From NCBI GenBank assembly GCA_045598025.1, contig JAZLLH010000033.1, positions 1-49,076 of the forward strand: a stretch of 49,076 nucleotides of DNA, read 5' to 3'. Origin of the DNA: UBA1195 sp045598025 (GTDB lineage Bacteria > Bacteroidota > Bacteroidia > Bacteroidales > WCHB1-69). Under the pieces are notes generated by a model, which ran no database searches, was not told the DNA's origin, and saw only the letters and a program-made list of their open reading frames with translations. This document shows positions 8,801 through 17,802 of this stretch, in pieces. A program made the position numbers and the translations under genes. Position 1 is the first letter of the stretch. Each line of letters starts with the position of its first letter.

Positions 8801-11800
8801 ATGGAGTATATACCAAGGGGACCTCGTATTCGTAATAGTTGGAAGTGGCATCCGTTCCCAAACGGATAAAGAAAGTGGCCTCCTCAGGACGGTACTGCTC
8901 CGATTCATCTATCATTTCAGCATGAAGATAGAACTTTAAGGATCCGAAACGACGCAGGTCATAGGTGCAGTTCTTATATACACCGCGCGCATCTCCGTCT
9001 ACGAGATTCAAAGCCCTCATGACCAGACTCTGCTCATTCTGTTCCGCTATATTGCTGGTCGTCGTATACAGTTTTTCACGTTCCAGATTGCCCGGCATGC
9101 GGTAAGGCACCGGTTCGCGATAATAATTCTCTTCCAGATTCAGGGTAGATACCGTGAAATTGGCATCACCTGAGGCCGTTCCGCCAATGGGATAAGCTCC
9201 GTCTTCCAACAGGGACTCCGTACAGCGGCGCCAATCACCTCTCACCAATTCCAACGTGGCGAAACGCAAAATAACCGGATCGGAAAAACCCTTCAGGAAC
9301 ATCCTCATGAAACGGATGGACGAGAAATCGGATATATTGCCTACCACTTCATCCGGAGACTTGATAGGAATTTTGAACTGATACCACTTGACGGTGGTAA
9401 CGGTTCCGTCATCCAGCTGTACATCGGTATTTTCAAAAATGTCGGTGATATAGCTTTCTCCAATTGACATTTTGTCCGGGGACAGATTGACAATGTACTG
9501 AAAATAACGTTCGTCTTCATTCAGTGTATTGTCGTTATTGATATCCTCCATATTCGGCACCGAAGTGGACTGGGTAGCATAACTTTCCGGATTGTCCTTG
9601 TCTGTCGGAGAGTTGCCTTCCGAATTATTGAAATACTTGTAACGTTGCGTTATACCCATTTTTTTCTCGTCATAGTCCGAACCCAGAAAATAATGGTAAT
9701 CGTCCGCAGAAGGGTCGGCTTCAAAAACTGCGTATGCCGCCGGAGACAAAATGGTTTTCAGTTCGGCCAAATAGGCAGCGTGAAAATCCTTTTCCATTTC
9801 ATCGTGCAAACCGTCATAACCGACATCCTGGTACTTACGGGATGACACATTATTGTCGAATGCCGACACTATAGACTGTGAAGAAGGCACCCTTCCCCAA
9901 ATGGTTGTATCCGTACCGTAATCGCTGCCATCCTCCGGTAAACCGTGCTCAAAACTCTTGCGTCCGTCCCTGAGAATATCTTCGGAAATATCTCCGAAAT
10001 TGATATACAACTGACCTCCGGAATGGGTAGGATTCTCATAGAAAGGATCCATCATCCAGAATTCCAGATACTCCACATTGCTGACTTCGAAATTGGTATT
10101 GTCCAACCGGCGCATGATACCGCCCCAACGGGTGGCAGGATCTTTCAAGGTACCATCCGCATTCAAACCGGACGAAATACCGGGGACGCCTCTGGTGTCG
10201 AAATTGTATGGTCCTCTTTCAGAAGGGTAATAAGCCAGATTGAACACCGACAGATACGGATCCTCGCTGGTATTGTCCACACTGCGGTACGGAAACACTT
10301 CCTTAATCAGCACCCGACGGGCATACATATCCGATTTTTCTTTGCTGGTGATATTGTCCGGCGTGCTGGATTTGTTCGTATGGAAAAGCGGATCAATGAT
10401 GTACCAGGATGTTTGAGCTCTGTTGAATCCATACTGCAGCCCCGTTCCTACCGAAGCTTCCGGAAACATTCCGGCACGGGTCTGATTTTGGGGAGTGGAA
10501 GCCAAATACCACAAACCGACCGTAGTCAGATTGGTAGTAGTCTGTGCCCCTTCGAAATCATCGATATAAAGAGCAGCGGATTCTTTTCGGCCGATGCTTC
10601 GGGCATAACCGGGAAGAAATTGTGCAAATTCACCATCAAAATGAATGTCTGAAACTGCTTTACTGCTGTAATTCGGCAAATAGTTCAGCCAGTCCGTAAT
10701 CATCTGCGACTCTCTCTGGAAATTGGTGTTGAATCCCCAGATAGTATTGTTGATAGGCTCTTCACCGAAATTCACCTTGAATGTTTCCGAGCGTTCGCTC
10801 AGATTCAGCAGGGTGGCACCTACGACAAAATCCTTGTTGATGGAATAATCGGCATGCAGACCGACCATGGTCTGCGTTGTTCCCAGGGAATTCTCGCTTT
10901 CTACAGACACCGTGATGGGAGTCCCGGACTGCAGATAATTCTCATTGATGATACGGACCGTTCCTGCCGTATAATCCACGGTATAGTCTATGCCTTCTGT
11001 AAGCACGATACCTCCCGCCAGCACGGTGACAGAACCTTCGGACACATTATAGGCACCCAAGGAAATGTCTGCTCCGTAAGAGGATTTATACCTTCCTTCC
11101 AGGTAGAATTTGTTTTTGTTGGAATATTGCTGGGCTATAGTCTTGGTAAGAGAGTACAACGAATCGTAAGCGTAGATATCACCAGCTCCCGGACTGTCGG
11201 CCAATAGTTTCCTCAAATCTTTTCCGAAAGGTTCCGGATACGGAAAGAAAATCTTTCCGGATTCAGCCTGTATGGTACCGCCTTCCGTAGCTGCCCGATC
11301 AATAAAATCGAAAACTCCGTCCGGATAAGCGGCTTCCTGACTGTTCAAACGGTCCAAACCGAGGATGCGGATGATGGAATATCCCTGCATATCCTCTTTC
11401 ACATGGGTAAAATAACCTTTCCCCACACCGTCATCTTCCCCTTTGTATAACACGTTCAATCGGAAATCCTCCTCAGAAACCTGATAGGCACCCAGGGAAT
11501 AAACATTCTTCATCATCAGTTTCCACAAGGGAATACGCGTATTCACCGAAGTGCTGCGTAACAATTTAACCATGATACAGCCCGGTGCAACCACCTCGTT
11601 GGAAAATTGTCCGACCTGATACACATTCGGATCACCCGTCACCGTGTATTGAAAGGCGACGGCCAGCACCTGATCGGAATTCAGTTTGGTGTTCAAAGAA
11701 ATAAAACCGAGTTTTGCATTGTAGGTGTATTCGTTGGACGTCAGCAGACGGGCATTCTCCACTTTCTCGAAATCTACACCGGAAGTCATTCCGCCACGGT

Positions 11801-13061
11801 AGGTCTTCATATAGGTGGAAGCATTGTTTACATTCCTCATCTGGCTGTAATCAATGCCCTGAAGAAAATCGTTGGCATTCGAATCCGGATAAATGCCATT
11901 GTTGTTGGAATGCACGTTGGCATTGTACGGATTGGGTTCGCCCAAATCGGCAATGGCGATGATGTTACGGTTCTGTTCCACAGCAGAACCTATATTGGTC
12001 TTCCACACCTCTATGCGGGTAATGGTGATTCTGGAATTGACCAAAGGAAGCGTACTCATGGCTTCCGCATAGTGATCATAGAAATACTGTGCCAGGAAAA
12101 AGTGCTTATCCTCTTCGTAATCGTCCGCCTTGAATTCGTACTCAGTGTACTCCGATCCGTTTTCCAACTGTATCTGCCGTTTGTCGCCCTTCTTTTGGGA
12201 AAGCACCGTGGTCAGCATCAGTTTGCCAAACTGCGTCTGTACCTTTGCACCAAACAGATTTTGAGAACCTTCAATCAGCGTACTGGCCAAAGGCATGGTG
12301 ATATTACCGAATTCCAGTAGTTTAACGATTTCGTCCTCCTTGCCCTCATAATTCAGCTTGAACTTGTTCTCATCCAACATAGACACCTGCTTCGACTTGA
12401 AATTCATGTCATAGTGAATTTTGTCGCCTATGCTGGCCTTCAAACTCAATTGTATGTCTTCGTCAAAATCAAAACGAGTCTGTCTGCGCTGACGGACCGT
12501 AAATGCCTTGTTGTCCGTTTTATTATGCTCCAAGCCGAAGCGGAGTTCGATGGAACCCGTTGGCCGTATGCTAATTTTATCACTGCCGAAAATATCTTCG
12601 AACACTTCGCCCGGAATACGGATCTGCGGCAGTATGCCTCTTTTCCCGGTATCGCCCACTCCTACGCCGGCACGCTTGCGCCAATAGTCACGCATAGCCT
12701 TGTCCATGTCGTAATGCAAGTATTCATCCACGGAAAGTTCTGTGGCAGGGCCATAATCCGTGGATCCTATCTTACGTTGAAACTGATAGGAATTCGTTGC
12801 GGGATCATACGTCACCTGAGTGGTGATATTCTTGGGATCCTGCAATTGAAAGGGATGTGCTTTCTTCTGATCCAACGGATTTGTTGAAATTCCACGACTC
12901 CCCACTTTCGGTGTAACGGGAGTATCCAGACTCACTTCCGCTACTGTAAGATCAACGTCCCTGCCATATTCGGACATGCGAAAACGAGGCTGCGACAGCC
13001 AATGGCCGAACAGCCAAGTAAAAACAAAAGCAGCAATATACAGATGCAGTAACTTTCTCAC
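5823..13061 (-). CDS. sprA: T9SS outer-membrane translocon protein SprA (Sov)
   Basis: A 2412-residue protein of the SprA/Sov family, the giant (36-stranded) outer-membrane barrel that forms the T9SS protein-conducting pore. Length agrees with known members (about 2400-2500 residues). An N-terminal hydrophobic segment (about 4-23) serves as export signal. The rest is rich in alternating beta strands and family-typical stretches, such as the region around MIDEYLHYDM-like residues near 90, FEVSNVEYLEFWMMDPF near 1000 and the C-terminal strands ending in KINFANL. The frame opens with GTG, because the first downstream ATG would remove the signal. It lies nine bases after ruvA, an order (ruvA-sprA) also known in Flavobacteria, and is the last gene of a four-gene operon. 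A sorting-domain remnant follows its stop immediately. It exports the sorting-domain proteins seen elsewhere in the window. Confidence 0.95.
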   Translation of the reverse strand: MRKLLHLYIAAFVFTWLFGHWLSQPRFRMSEYGRDVDLTVAEVSLDTPVTPKVGSRGISTNPLDQKKAHPFQLQDPKNITTQVTYDPATNSYQFQRKIGSTDYGPATELSVDEYLHYDMDKAMRDYWRKRAGVGVGDTGKRGILPQIRIPGEVFEDIFGSDKISIRPTGSIELRFGLEHNKTDNKAFTVRQRRQTRFDFDEDIQLSLKASIGDKIHYDMNFKSKQVSMLDENKFKLNYEGKEDEIVKLLEFGNITMPLASTLIEGSQNLFGAKVQTQFGKLMLTTVLSQKKGDKRQIQLENGSEYTEYEFKADDYEEDKHFFLAQYFYDHYAEAMSTLPLVNSRITITRIEVWKTNIGSAVEQNRNIIAIADLGEPNPYNANVHSNNNGIYPDSNANDFLQGIDYSQMRNVNNASTYMKTYRGGMTSGVDFEKVENARLLTSNEYTYNAKLGFISLNTKLNSDQVLAVAFQYTVTGDPNVYQVGQFSNEVVAPGCIMVKLLRSTSVNTRIPLWKLMMKNVYSLGAYQVSEEDFRLNVLYKGEDDGVGKGYFTHVKEDMQGYSIIRILGLDRLNSQEAAYPDGVFDFIDRAATEGGTIQAESGKIFFPYPEPFGKDLRKLLADSPGAGDIYAYDSLYSLTKTIAQQYSNKNKFYLEGRYKSSYGADISLGAYNVSEGSVTVLAGGIVLTEGIDYTVDYTAGTVRIINENYLQSGTPITVSVESENSLGTTQTMVGLHADYSINKDFVVGATLLNLSERSETFKVNFGEEPINNTIWGFNTNFQRESQMITDWLNYLPNYSSKAVSDIHFDGEFAQFLPGYARSIGRKESAALYIDDFEGAQTTTNLTTVGLWYLASTPQNQTRAGMFPEASVGTGLQYGFNRAQTSWYIIDPLFHTNKSSTPDNITSKEKSDMYARRVLIKEVFPYRSVDNTSEDPYLSVFNLAYYPSERGPYNFDTRGVPGISSGLNADGTLKDPATRWGGIMRRLDNTNFEVSNVEYLEFWMMDPFYENPTHSGGQLYINFGDISEDILRDGRKSFEHGLPEDGSDYGTDTTIWGRVPSSQSIVSAFDNNVSSRKYQDVGYDGLHDEMEKDFHAAYLAELKTILSPAAYAVFEADPSADDYHYFLGSDYDEKKMGITQRYKYFNNSEGNSPTDKDNPESYATQSTSVPNMEDINNDNTLNEDERYFQYIVNLSPDKMSIGESYITDIFENTDVQLDDGTVTTVKWYQFKIPIKSPDEVVGNISDFSSIRFMRMFLKGFSDPVILRFATLELVRGDWRRCTESLLEDGAYPIGGTASGDANFTVSTLNLEENYYREPVPYRMPGNLEREKLYTTTSNIAEQNEQSLVMRALNLVDGDARGVYKNCTYDLRRFGSLKFYLHAEMIDESEQYRPEEATFFIRLGTDATSNYYEYEVPLVYTPWHVTDTALIWPRENQVNIDLQKLIDAKQERNIANRSGGNFPINERYGVPCDKDMIYVKGSPNLADVNVILMGIRNPKKRSINDDDDMMPKSVEVWVNELRLGDFDESSGWAARGNLTVNLADLGDLSAAACIKTAGFGALESTTYGRQDETTTSLSVATNLEMGKLLPQKWNVSIPLHYDYSRNAATPEFNTLNPDVKLKSDLSTYHSQAERDSIKAQNVDLVTRQNFNIVNLRKNKGEGKVKSHIWDLENFYLTYAYTQEKRRDEDYEYDDQHTHKGILGYSFNLTPKNYKPFEKLSNSNALKLITDFNFYLIPKSFSFTTEMYRIFNESKLRNRSSGIIITEPMFTKNIEWSREYDLSWDLTQNLKFTFNADAEALVDEPQGRIDTREKRDSVWSNVVTLGRMNTYDQNFSINYQLPINKIPGLRWITSSARYSSSYAWTASAPAVSYIGNEVENSNTKQFNLTANFTSLYNKSKYLQKVNRGTFGSSLKDKPILKSRQEAQKQLIANAKKDSLNPNAKPNIPPNIGKEVLDNFLRLAMLLKNASFSYSEGNRTLLPGLMIEPNLFGMSSRDAFAPGFLFVFGGQTDVTETAMRNSWLTTSSMLNDPFQRRTNTNMQFQVTLEPIKDFRVRVNGTRVYSNMFQYYYLYDSATASYGIYTQQRTGNFSVSTIGLSTFFVKDGEHNVNAVFEQFKANRKVIADRLAAYRAENVPTYVRGMDEFPDGYGSSNQDVLTYAFISAYLGKDPQQVSLSTPFIRFPLPNWNVNYTGLSKIPGLNRIFQSVTLSHAYTCNYQIGSYSTNLMYNDMEGDLQSVKDALNNFISQYEFGQMSLTENMNPIIAVDIKMKNSIQFKTSWKKSRTVTLSTAAFQITEQTNNEFVIGLGYRFKDLKITYNFSGVHKQSVSDLILNLNFSIRDNRTVLRKLEEDMNQPSAGARILYIDFTAEYQLTKEISVSAFYEHTLNTPVLSSSYKNLRIEAGLSLKINFANL

Positions 13062-13070
13062 TTGCTATAT

Positions 13071-13658
13071 TTATAACATTTTCAAAGCCATGCGTATCAG
13101 ATCCTCTACCGAAGCACTGCCACCGCAGGACTTTTGTGCCGCTCGTACTGCCTTGACGGCAGCCGGTTTGGCAAAGCCCAATTGGACCAATGCAGATAAC
13201 GCTTCTTCTGCCGGTTTATTATCCACCGGCACAGAATTTGGCGCTTCATAACCCAATTTTTGCATTTTGTCCTTTAATTCCATTATCACCCTTTGGGCCG
13301 TTTTGGCACCTACTCCTTTTACAGAACAGACCACATCCGTATTTCCGGATGCGATGTGACCGGACAGTTCTTCCGCCGGAATGGCAGATAACATCATTCT
13401 GGCTGTTCCGGTTCCGATTCCCGACACCGATATCAGCAGGCGGAATATCTCTCTTTCATAATCGGAATAAAAACCGAAAAGAGTATGGGAATCTTCCTTG
13501 ATGGACAGATATGTATACAGACGACAATTTGCTCCGACATCCGGCAAATGGGAATAGGTCGGAAGCGTTATATTGATCATGAATCCTACCCCTTGGCAAT
13601 CTATCACCGCAAATGCGGGATTTTTTTCATCCAGTCTTCCTTCTATATGGGTTATCAT
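13071..13658 (-). CDS. ruvA: Holliday junction branch migration protein RuvA
   Basis: RuvA (195 residues) binds four-way DNA junctions as a tetramer and recruits the RuvB motor for branch migration in recombinational repair. The three expected parts are visible: an N-terminal OB fold (1-65, starting MITHIEGRL with the GVGF turn at 23-26), two helix-hairpin-helix motifs (SGIGTGTA at 79-86 and VKGVGAKTA at 113-121), and a C-terminal domain III (about 150-195) that contacts RuvB. Length matches the family. Its ATG overlaps the TGA of the upstream GNAT-like gene (ATGA), and sprA starts nine bases downstream, so it is mid-operon. ruvB and ruvC are not in the window. Confidence 0.97.
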   Translation of the reverse strand: MITHIEGRLDEKNPAFAVIDCQGVGFMINITLPTYSHLPDVGANCRLYTYLSIKEDSHTLFGFYSDYEREIFRLLISVSGIGTGTARMMLSAIPAEELSGHIASGNTDVVCSVKGVGAKTAQRVIMELKDKMQKLGYEAPNSVPVDNKPAEEALSALVQLGFAKPAAVKAVRAAQKSCGGSASVEDLIRMALKML

Positions 13659-14839
13659 AGTCCGTTTGTTTGTATATTTTCATCCGCAAGATACACGGGA
13701 GGCTCGTATGCAGCCTGACGTTCTTCATCAAAATACTTGATATAGCAACGCTTGCGCTTGTTCATCACATGACGGTACTGTTTCCAGTTCTGTATCGCTT
13801 TCTGATTGTTTTCCAGCATACCGGTGGTATCTACCGTCACCATGCCGTACCGGACCATTACAGGATAAGTTTCCGCTATCAGCAAACTGGCCACACCCTT
13901 TGGCTGGTATTCCGGCAGCACACCCGTCAGGAAAAGATCGATTACATCGTTTTTGCGACGGCTCCGCAAAATGGGAAGAAGACCTTTCCACAGATGTCCG
14001 TCCGCCCTCCGCATGGCCTGGCTCAAGGAAGGCACGGGAATGATACCGCCAACCAGACGTCCTTCCTCGTTGAGTACCAAATGCACGAAATCCGGATTAA
14101 TGACAGAAAGATAGGAATCCAAAATGTACTCCATCTGTTCTTCGGTAAAGGCCGTAAATGAGAACAAATCATCAAATGCCGTATTGAACACACGGAAGAA
14201 TTCGCGTCCGTATTTGCGGAGCATTTTCCGGTTCTTCACCTGCAGTACGGTCAGATGATAGCGTTCCTTGACAATGCGGGAGAGACGCACAGCTTTTTCT
14301 GGAACCTCGGGTTCGAGAAAAAGGTTGAACTCTACCCAATCAAGCAGTTTTTTATACCCAAGACGTTCGAAATGAGTCTGATAATAGGGCAGATGGTATA
14401 CCGAAGCCACAGAGGCGCTTTGATCAAAGCCCTCCACCAACAGGGCCTGGGTGTCGACATTGGAAAATCCCAGCGGACCCATCACTGCTTCCAGACCCCT
14501 GGCACGCAACCAATCCTCTGCCGTGCGGAACAAGGCGTCCACCACTTCTTCGTCATCAATGAATTCAGGACGGGTGATGCGTCCGAAACGCTCTCCTTTT
14601 TTCTCGTTGTAGCGATGATGAATGATGGCTCCGATACGTCCGACGACCTTTCCTTCCTTGCGGGCATACCAAAAACAGGCTTCGCAATCCTTGAAAAAAG
14701 GATTGGCATCCGGATCGATATCCCGCATACCTCCCTTAATCAAAGGAGGCACCCAATACGGATTTCCCTTGTATATGGAAAACGGAAAGCGAACAAATAC
14801 TTCCCTGTCCTTTTTTGACTTTACTTCAATGATTTCCAT
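13655..14839 (-). CDS. GNAT-fold protein, substrate unknown
   Basis: A 394-residue cytoplasmic protein. The start at 14839 (MEIIEVKSKKD) lies one base after the stop of the upstream gene; a longer frame to 14932 would overlap that gene and is unlikely. The N-terminal half contains a conserved IYKGNPYWVPPL stretch and ACFWYARKEGKVVGRI (a beta strand-turn pattern of acetyltransferases). The C-terminal half has a second GNAT-like block with QPKGVASLLI, which resembles the acetyl-CoA pyrophosphate loop. Proteins of this build are common in Bacteroidota, usually labelled GNAT-family or hypothetical. No substrate is known to me. It overlaps ruvA by four bases, so it belongs to the operon leading to sprA. 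Confidence 0.7.
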   Translation of the reverse strand: MEIIEVKSKKDREVFVRFPFSIYKGNPYWVPPLIKGGMRDIDPDANPFFKDCEACFWYARKEGKVVGRIGAIIHHRYNEKKGERFGRITRPEFIDDEEVVDALFRTAEDWLRARGLEAVMGPLGFSNVDTQALLVEGFDQSASVASVYHLPYYQTHFERLGYKKLLDWVEFNLFLEPEVPEKAVRLSRIVKERYHLTVLQVKNRKMLRKYGREFFRVFNTAFDDLFSFTAFTEEQMEYILDSYLSVINPDFVHLVLNEEGRLVGGIIPVPSLSQAMRRADGHLWKGLLPILRSRRKNDVIDLFLTGVLPEYQPKGVASLLIAETYPVMVRYGMVTVDTTGMLENNQKAIQNWKQYRHVMNKRKRCYIKYFDEERQAAYEPPVYLADENIQTNGL

Positions 14840-14840
14840 A

Positions 14841-15899
14841 TCACTGTTGCTTATATTGTAACACTTCGTCACGCATGAATTCCAACGGAATTCCGGCCCG
14901 ACGAAACATTTCTTCACTCTCGGCACCGGCATGGTACTTACACTCGCACACCACCCTGCGGATGCCGCAATTAATAATCATCATGGCACAGGTACGGCAA
15001 GGAGTCATACGGCAATAGAGTGTGGCTCCCTCCAGGGAAATACCCCGTTTGGCGGCCTGGCAAATGGCATTCTGTTCCGCATGTACCGTGCGCATGCAAT
15101 GGGTTGTCACCGTTCCGTCCTCATGCAGCATTTGCTTCAGCTGGTGACCTACTTCGTCACAATGGGGCATACCCGCCGGAGATCCGACGTAACCTGTCAC
15201 CAGAATCTGCCGGTCCTTGACGATAACACATCCGCTGCGACCACGGTCGCAGGTTGCCCTGCTGGCCACAGTATTGGCAATTTCCATAAAATACTCATCC
15301 CATGTAGGCCGCACGTAGACTGTTTTCTCCGTTTTCTGTCCGGCTGCACGGATTTTTTCCATCACCTCCTTGACCTGCTCGTACAGTTCTTCTCTGCTCC
15401 CGTCGTTATGAAAGACATAATCTGCCATCTGTATACACCGGCCGAGATTTTGACGGTTCGAATCGGCTGAATTCATTTCGCGTGCCTCATCGGCCAAAAA
15501 GGCATCATAATCAACATGATCCGTCTCTGTATGACGCAGACGTATCCTTTCATAGCGAGTCTTGGCATCGGCATCGACCGCGAAGAGATAAAAATTCGGA
15601 TTTTTCCGCAAAGACAGCACTTCTCCTTCAGCACGCACACTTTCGATGATGCTGTTACCTCCATTTTTCTGAGCTATACGGAACAACTCGTCCGTAATAT
15701 AGGATGGCGTGTTGGCAGCCCTCAGGGCATTGCCGACCATGGTCATGGAGTCCCTGTTCTCCGGCAGTCCGGCCTTACGGATTACTTCCAACAGATAATT
15801 TCTCACAGAATAGTGATGAAAACCCTCATTCTGCACCAAATAATCTACAATGGTTCCTTTCCCGGCTCCCAAAGTCCCCGTAATACCTATGATAATCAT
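14841..15899 (-). CDS. Fusion of P-loop nucleotide kinase-like domain and dCMP deaminase
   Basis: A 352-residue two-domain protein. Residues 1-185 look like a nucleoside/nucleotide kinase: P-loop GTLGAGKG at 8-15, SIIESVRAEGE at 83-93 and a lid-like RYERIRLRH stretch at 115-123. Residues 197-352 are a cytidine/deoxycytidylate deaminase: zinc-binding His273 with catalytic Glu275 in HAEQNA, and Cys301/Cys304 in PCRTC. dCMP deaminase makes dUMP for thymidylate synthesis; the kinase domain may phosphorylate a dNMP or have become regulatory. Kinase-like N-terminal extensions on dCMP deaminases are known in fungi, so the fusion is not unique, but its catalysis here is inferred only. It is the first gene of the operon ending in sprA. 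Confidence 0.88.
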   Translation of the reverse strand: MIIIGITGTLGAGKGTIVDYLVQNEGFHHYSVRNYLLEVIRKAGLPENRDSMTMVGNALRAANTPSYITDELFRIAQKNGGNSIIESVRAEGEVLSLRKNPNFYLFAVDADAKTRYERIRLRHTETDHVDYDAFLADEAREMNSADSNRQNLGRCIQMADYVFHNDGSREELYEQVKEVMEKIRAAGQKTEKTVYVRPTWDEYFMEIANTVASRATCDRGRSGCVIVKDRQILVTGYVGSPAGMPHCDEVGHQLKQMLHEDGTVTTHCMRTVHAEQNAICQAAKRGISLEGATLYCRMTPCRTCAMMIINCGIRRVVCECKYHAGAESEEMFRRAGIPLEFMRDEVLQYKQQ

Positions 15900-15959
15900 T
15901 TTTATTTCAAATAATTAAAATCATCCGAGTACAATTTCGGACAAAAATCCTGTAACTTA

Positions 15960-15967
15960 CAAAAGTA
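15960..15967 (-). promoter_or_regulatory. Probable -7 element for the kinase/deaminase-ruvA-sprA operon
   Basis: TACTTTTG on the minus strand matches TAnnTTTG, about 60 bases upstream of the ATG at 15899. The -33 position (15 bases up) reads TCTG, one mismatch from TTTG; a TTG stands 22 bases up. It lies back to back with the promoter at 15996-16022. Confidence 0.45.
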
Positions 15968-15995
15968 ATCATTTTTTCAATACAGAATCCAAGGT

Positions 15996-16022
15996 TTTGC
16001 ACTTCAAAATTTATTATCTTTG
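15996..16022 (+). promoter_or_regulatory. Bacteroidota-type promoter for the membrane protein-sufS pair
   Basis: TTTG (15996-15999) and TATCTTTG (16015-16022) with a 15-base gap, 30 bases before the ATG at 16053. The 15900-16052 region thus holds two divergent promoters. Confidence 0.6.
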
Positions 16023-16052
16023 CATTTGTAACTTTAAAATGGAATACACATT

Positions 16053-16565
16053 ATGGATTACATGGAAAATCAAGAGAATCAATTCAATGAAAATGAATAT
16101 GAGCCTACCTTCTCCCAAGAGGACAGTTCGGAGAATGCCGATTCTGCTCCCAAACGTTCCGGATGGCTGGTCGCACTTTGCGTGCTGACATTCATCGGCA
16201 GCGGTTTCAGTTTTCTGGGATACCTGCTGTGCACAGCCGGATACGGTTTTCTGCCGGATATCATGGAACAGACAAAGGATATGATGAGCCAGATGTACGG
16301 AGACGAAATGGACTTTTCGGAAGCCCTGCAGGTACAGTCCAGAGCCTACTACGCTTTACTGAGCCTATTGTATGGAGCATCTGTCGTGGGGGCTGCTCTG
16401 ATGCTGGGACTCCGCAAAATCGGATTCCACACCTACACCATTGCGCAGGCACTGTTGCTGATTGCACCGGTCGTTCTCATCCATTCTCCTTTCTCCTGGG
16501 GAGACCTGATGCTGACCGCCGCCTTTGTGATATTATACTCTACTTTCCTCAAACAGATGCGATAG
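16053..16565 (+). CDS. Small integral membrane protein, function unknown
   Basis: A 170-residue protein with an acidic, Asn/Glu/Gln-rich N-terminus of about 35 residues and four predicted membrane segments (about 38-60, 98-122, 126-146 and 149-165). No signal peptide. The pattern of a charged soluble head followed by four hydrophobic helices fits an inner-membrane protein of the uncharacterised Bacteroidota type. It ends one base before the ATG of sufS, so the two are co-transcribed and perhaps coupled, but nothing in its sequence points to a role in Fe-S assembly. The start at 16053 is the first ATG in this frame after the promoter. Confidence 0.75.
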   Translation: MDYMENQENQFNENEYEPTFSQEDSSENADSAPKRSGWLVALCVLTFIGSGFSFLGYLLCTAGYGFLPDIMEQTKDMMSQMYGDEMDFSEALQVQSRAYYALLSLLYGASVVGAALMLGLRKIGFHTYTIAQALLLIAPVVLIHSPFSWGDLMLTAAFVILYSTFLKQMR

Positions 16566-16566
16566 C

Positions 16567-17781
16567 ATGAACGGGGTTCAGGAACAATTCCGGGAGGCCT
16601 TTCCCATTTTGAAGCAAGAGGTACACGGCAGGCCGTTGGTATACCTCGACAACGCGGCTACCACACAAAAGCCGGAAGCCGTATTATCGGCCATAAACAA
16701 CTACTACCGGCAAACCAACAGCAATGTGCATCGGGGTGTCCACTACCTGAGCCAGATGGCAACCGAAGCTTACGAACAGGCACGGCAATGCGTGCAACAC
16801 TTTCTGAATGCTGCCCACTCCCATGAAATTGTTTTTACACGTGGGACAACGGAATCGGTCAATCTGGTGGCATCCTGCTTCGGAAAAGCTTTTTTGAAGA
16901 GCGGTGACGAGATCATCAGCAGTTACATGGAACACCATTCCAACATTGTTCCCTGGCAAATGGCAGCCAAAGACATCCGGCTGCGTCCTATTCCATTGTT
17001 GGAAAACGGACAACTGGACATGAATGCCTATAGGTCTCTGTTTTGTGAAAAAACAAAAATAGTGGCAGTTTCACAGGCTTCCAATGTCTTGGGGACCATC
17101 AATCCCATCAGGGAAATCATACGCATTGCACACGAGCACGGTGTGCCCGTACTGGTAGACGGTGCCCAAGGAGTCAAATGCTGCATCACCGATGTACAGG
17201 ACCTGGACTGCGATTTCTATTGTTTTTCCGGACACAAAATTTATGCTCCCATGGGCATAGGCGTTTTGTATGGAAAGGAAAAATACCTGGATATTCTCCC
17301 TCCCTATCAGGGTGGAGGTGACATGATTCAGCATGTCGGATTCGACCGGACCACCTACAACAGCCTTCCTTTTAAATTCGAAGCCGGCACACCCAATGTA
17401 GGAGGTGCAGTCGGACTGCAGGCTGCATTGGAATTCATAGCAGGTTTCGGACACGACCGGCTGATACGCACAGAAGAAGAATTAACAGTCTATGCCACCG
17501 ACGAACTGAAGCAGATTGAAGGCTTGCGCCTGATTGGCACTGCTCCCGAGAAGGCCGCAGTACTCTCCTTTCTCATCGATTCCCTCCACCCTTCCGATGT
17601 GGGTACACTGATTGATCAAATGGGTATAGCCGTTCGCACCGGCCACCACTGCTGCCAACCCCTGATGGAGAGTCTGGGCATTCCCGGAACGCTGAGAGCA
17701 TCTTTGGCTGCCTACAACACCACAGAAGAAATCGACCGGCTGATCTGCTCGCTACGAAAAGCCATTGACATGCTGCGATAG
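16567..17781 (+). CDS. sufS: Cysteine desulfurase SufS
   Basis: A 404-residue class V aminotransferase-fold enzyme that uses pyridoxal phosphate to take sulfur from cysteine for Fe-S cluster assembly. Visible landmarks are YLDNAATTQKP near the N-terminus, the cofactor lysine Lys224 in FSGHK, and the catalytic Cys362 in RTGHHCCQP with the short loop typical of the SufS (group II) type rather than IscS. FEAGTPN (271-277) is also conserved. Length is standard. It follows a small membrane protein gene by one base and is closed by a hairpin terminator. The other suf genes (sufBCD, sufE/U) are not in this window, which is unusual since sufS often sits with them. Confidence 0.95.
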   Translation: MNGVQEQFREAFPILKQEVHGRPLVYLDNAATTQKPEAVLSAINNYYRQTNSNVHRGVHYLSQMATEAYEQARQCVQHFLNAAHSHEIVFTRGTTESVNLVASCFGKAFLKSGDEIISSYMEHHSNIVPWQMAAKDIRLRPIPLLENGQLDMNAYRSLFCEKTKIVAVSQASNVLGTINPIREIIRIAHEHGVPVLVDGAQGVKCCITDVQDLDCDFYCFSGHKIYAPMGIGVLYGKEKYLDILPPYQGGGDMIQHVGFDRTTYNSLPFKFEAGTPNVGGAVGLQAALEFIAGFGHDRLIRTEEELTVYATDELKQIEGLRLIGTAPEKAAVLSFLIDSLHPSDVGTLIDQMGIAVRTGHHCCQPLMESLGIPGTLRASLAAYNTTEEIDRLICSLRKAIDMLR

Positions 17782-17802
17782 TAAAACCCAAGCGGTACAC
17801 AT

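Noticed and set aside
5913..12887. Many long plus-strand open frames opposite sprA (up to 290 codons)
   Set aside because: They are antisense shadows of the 2412-codon sprA gene, without signal sequences, motifs or ribosome sites of their own.
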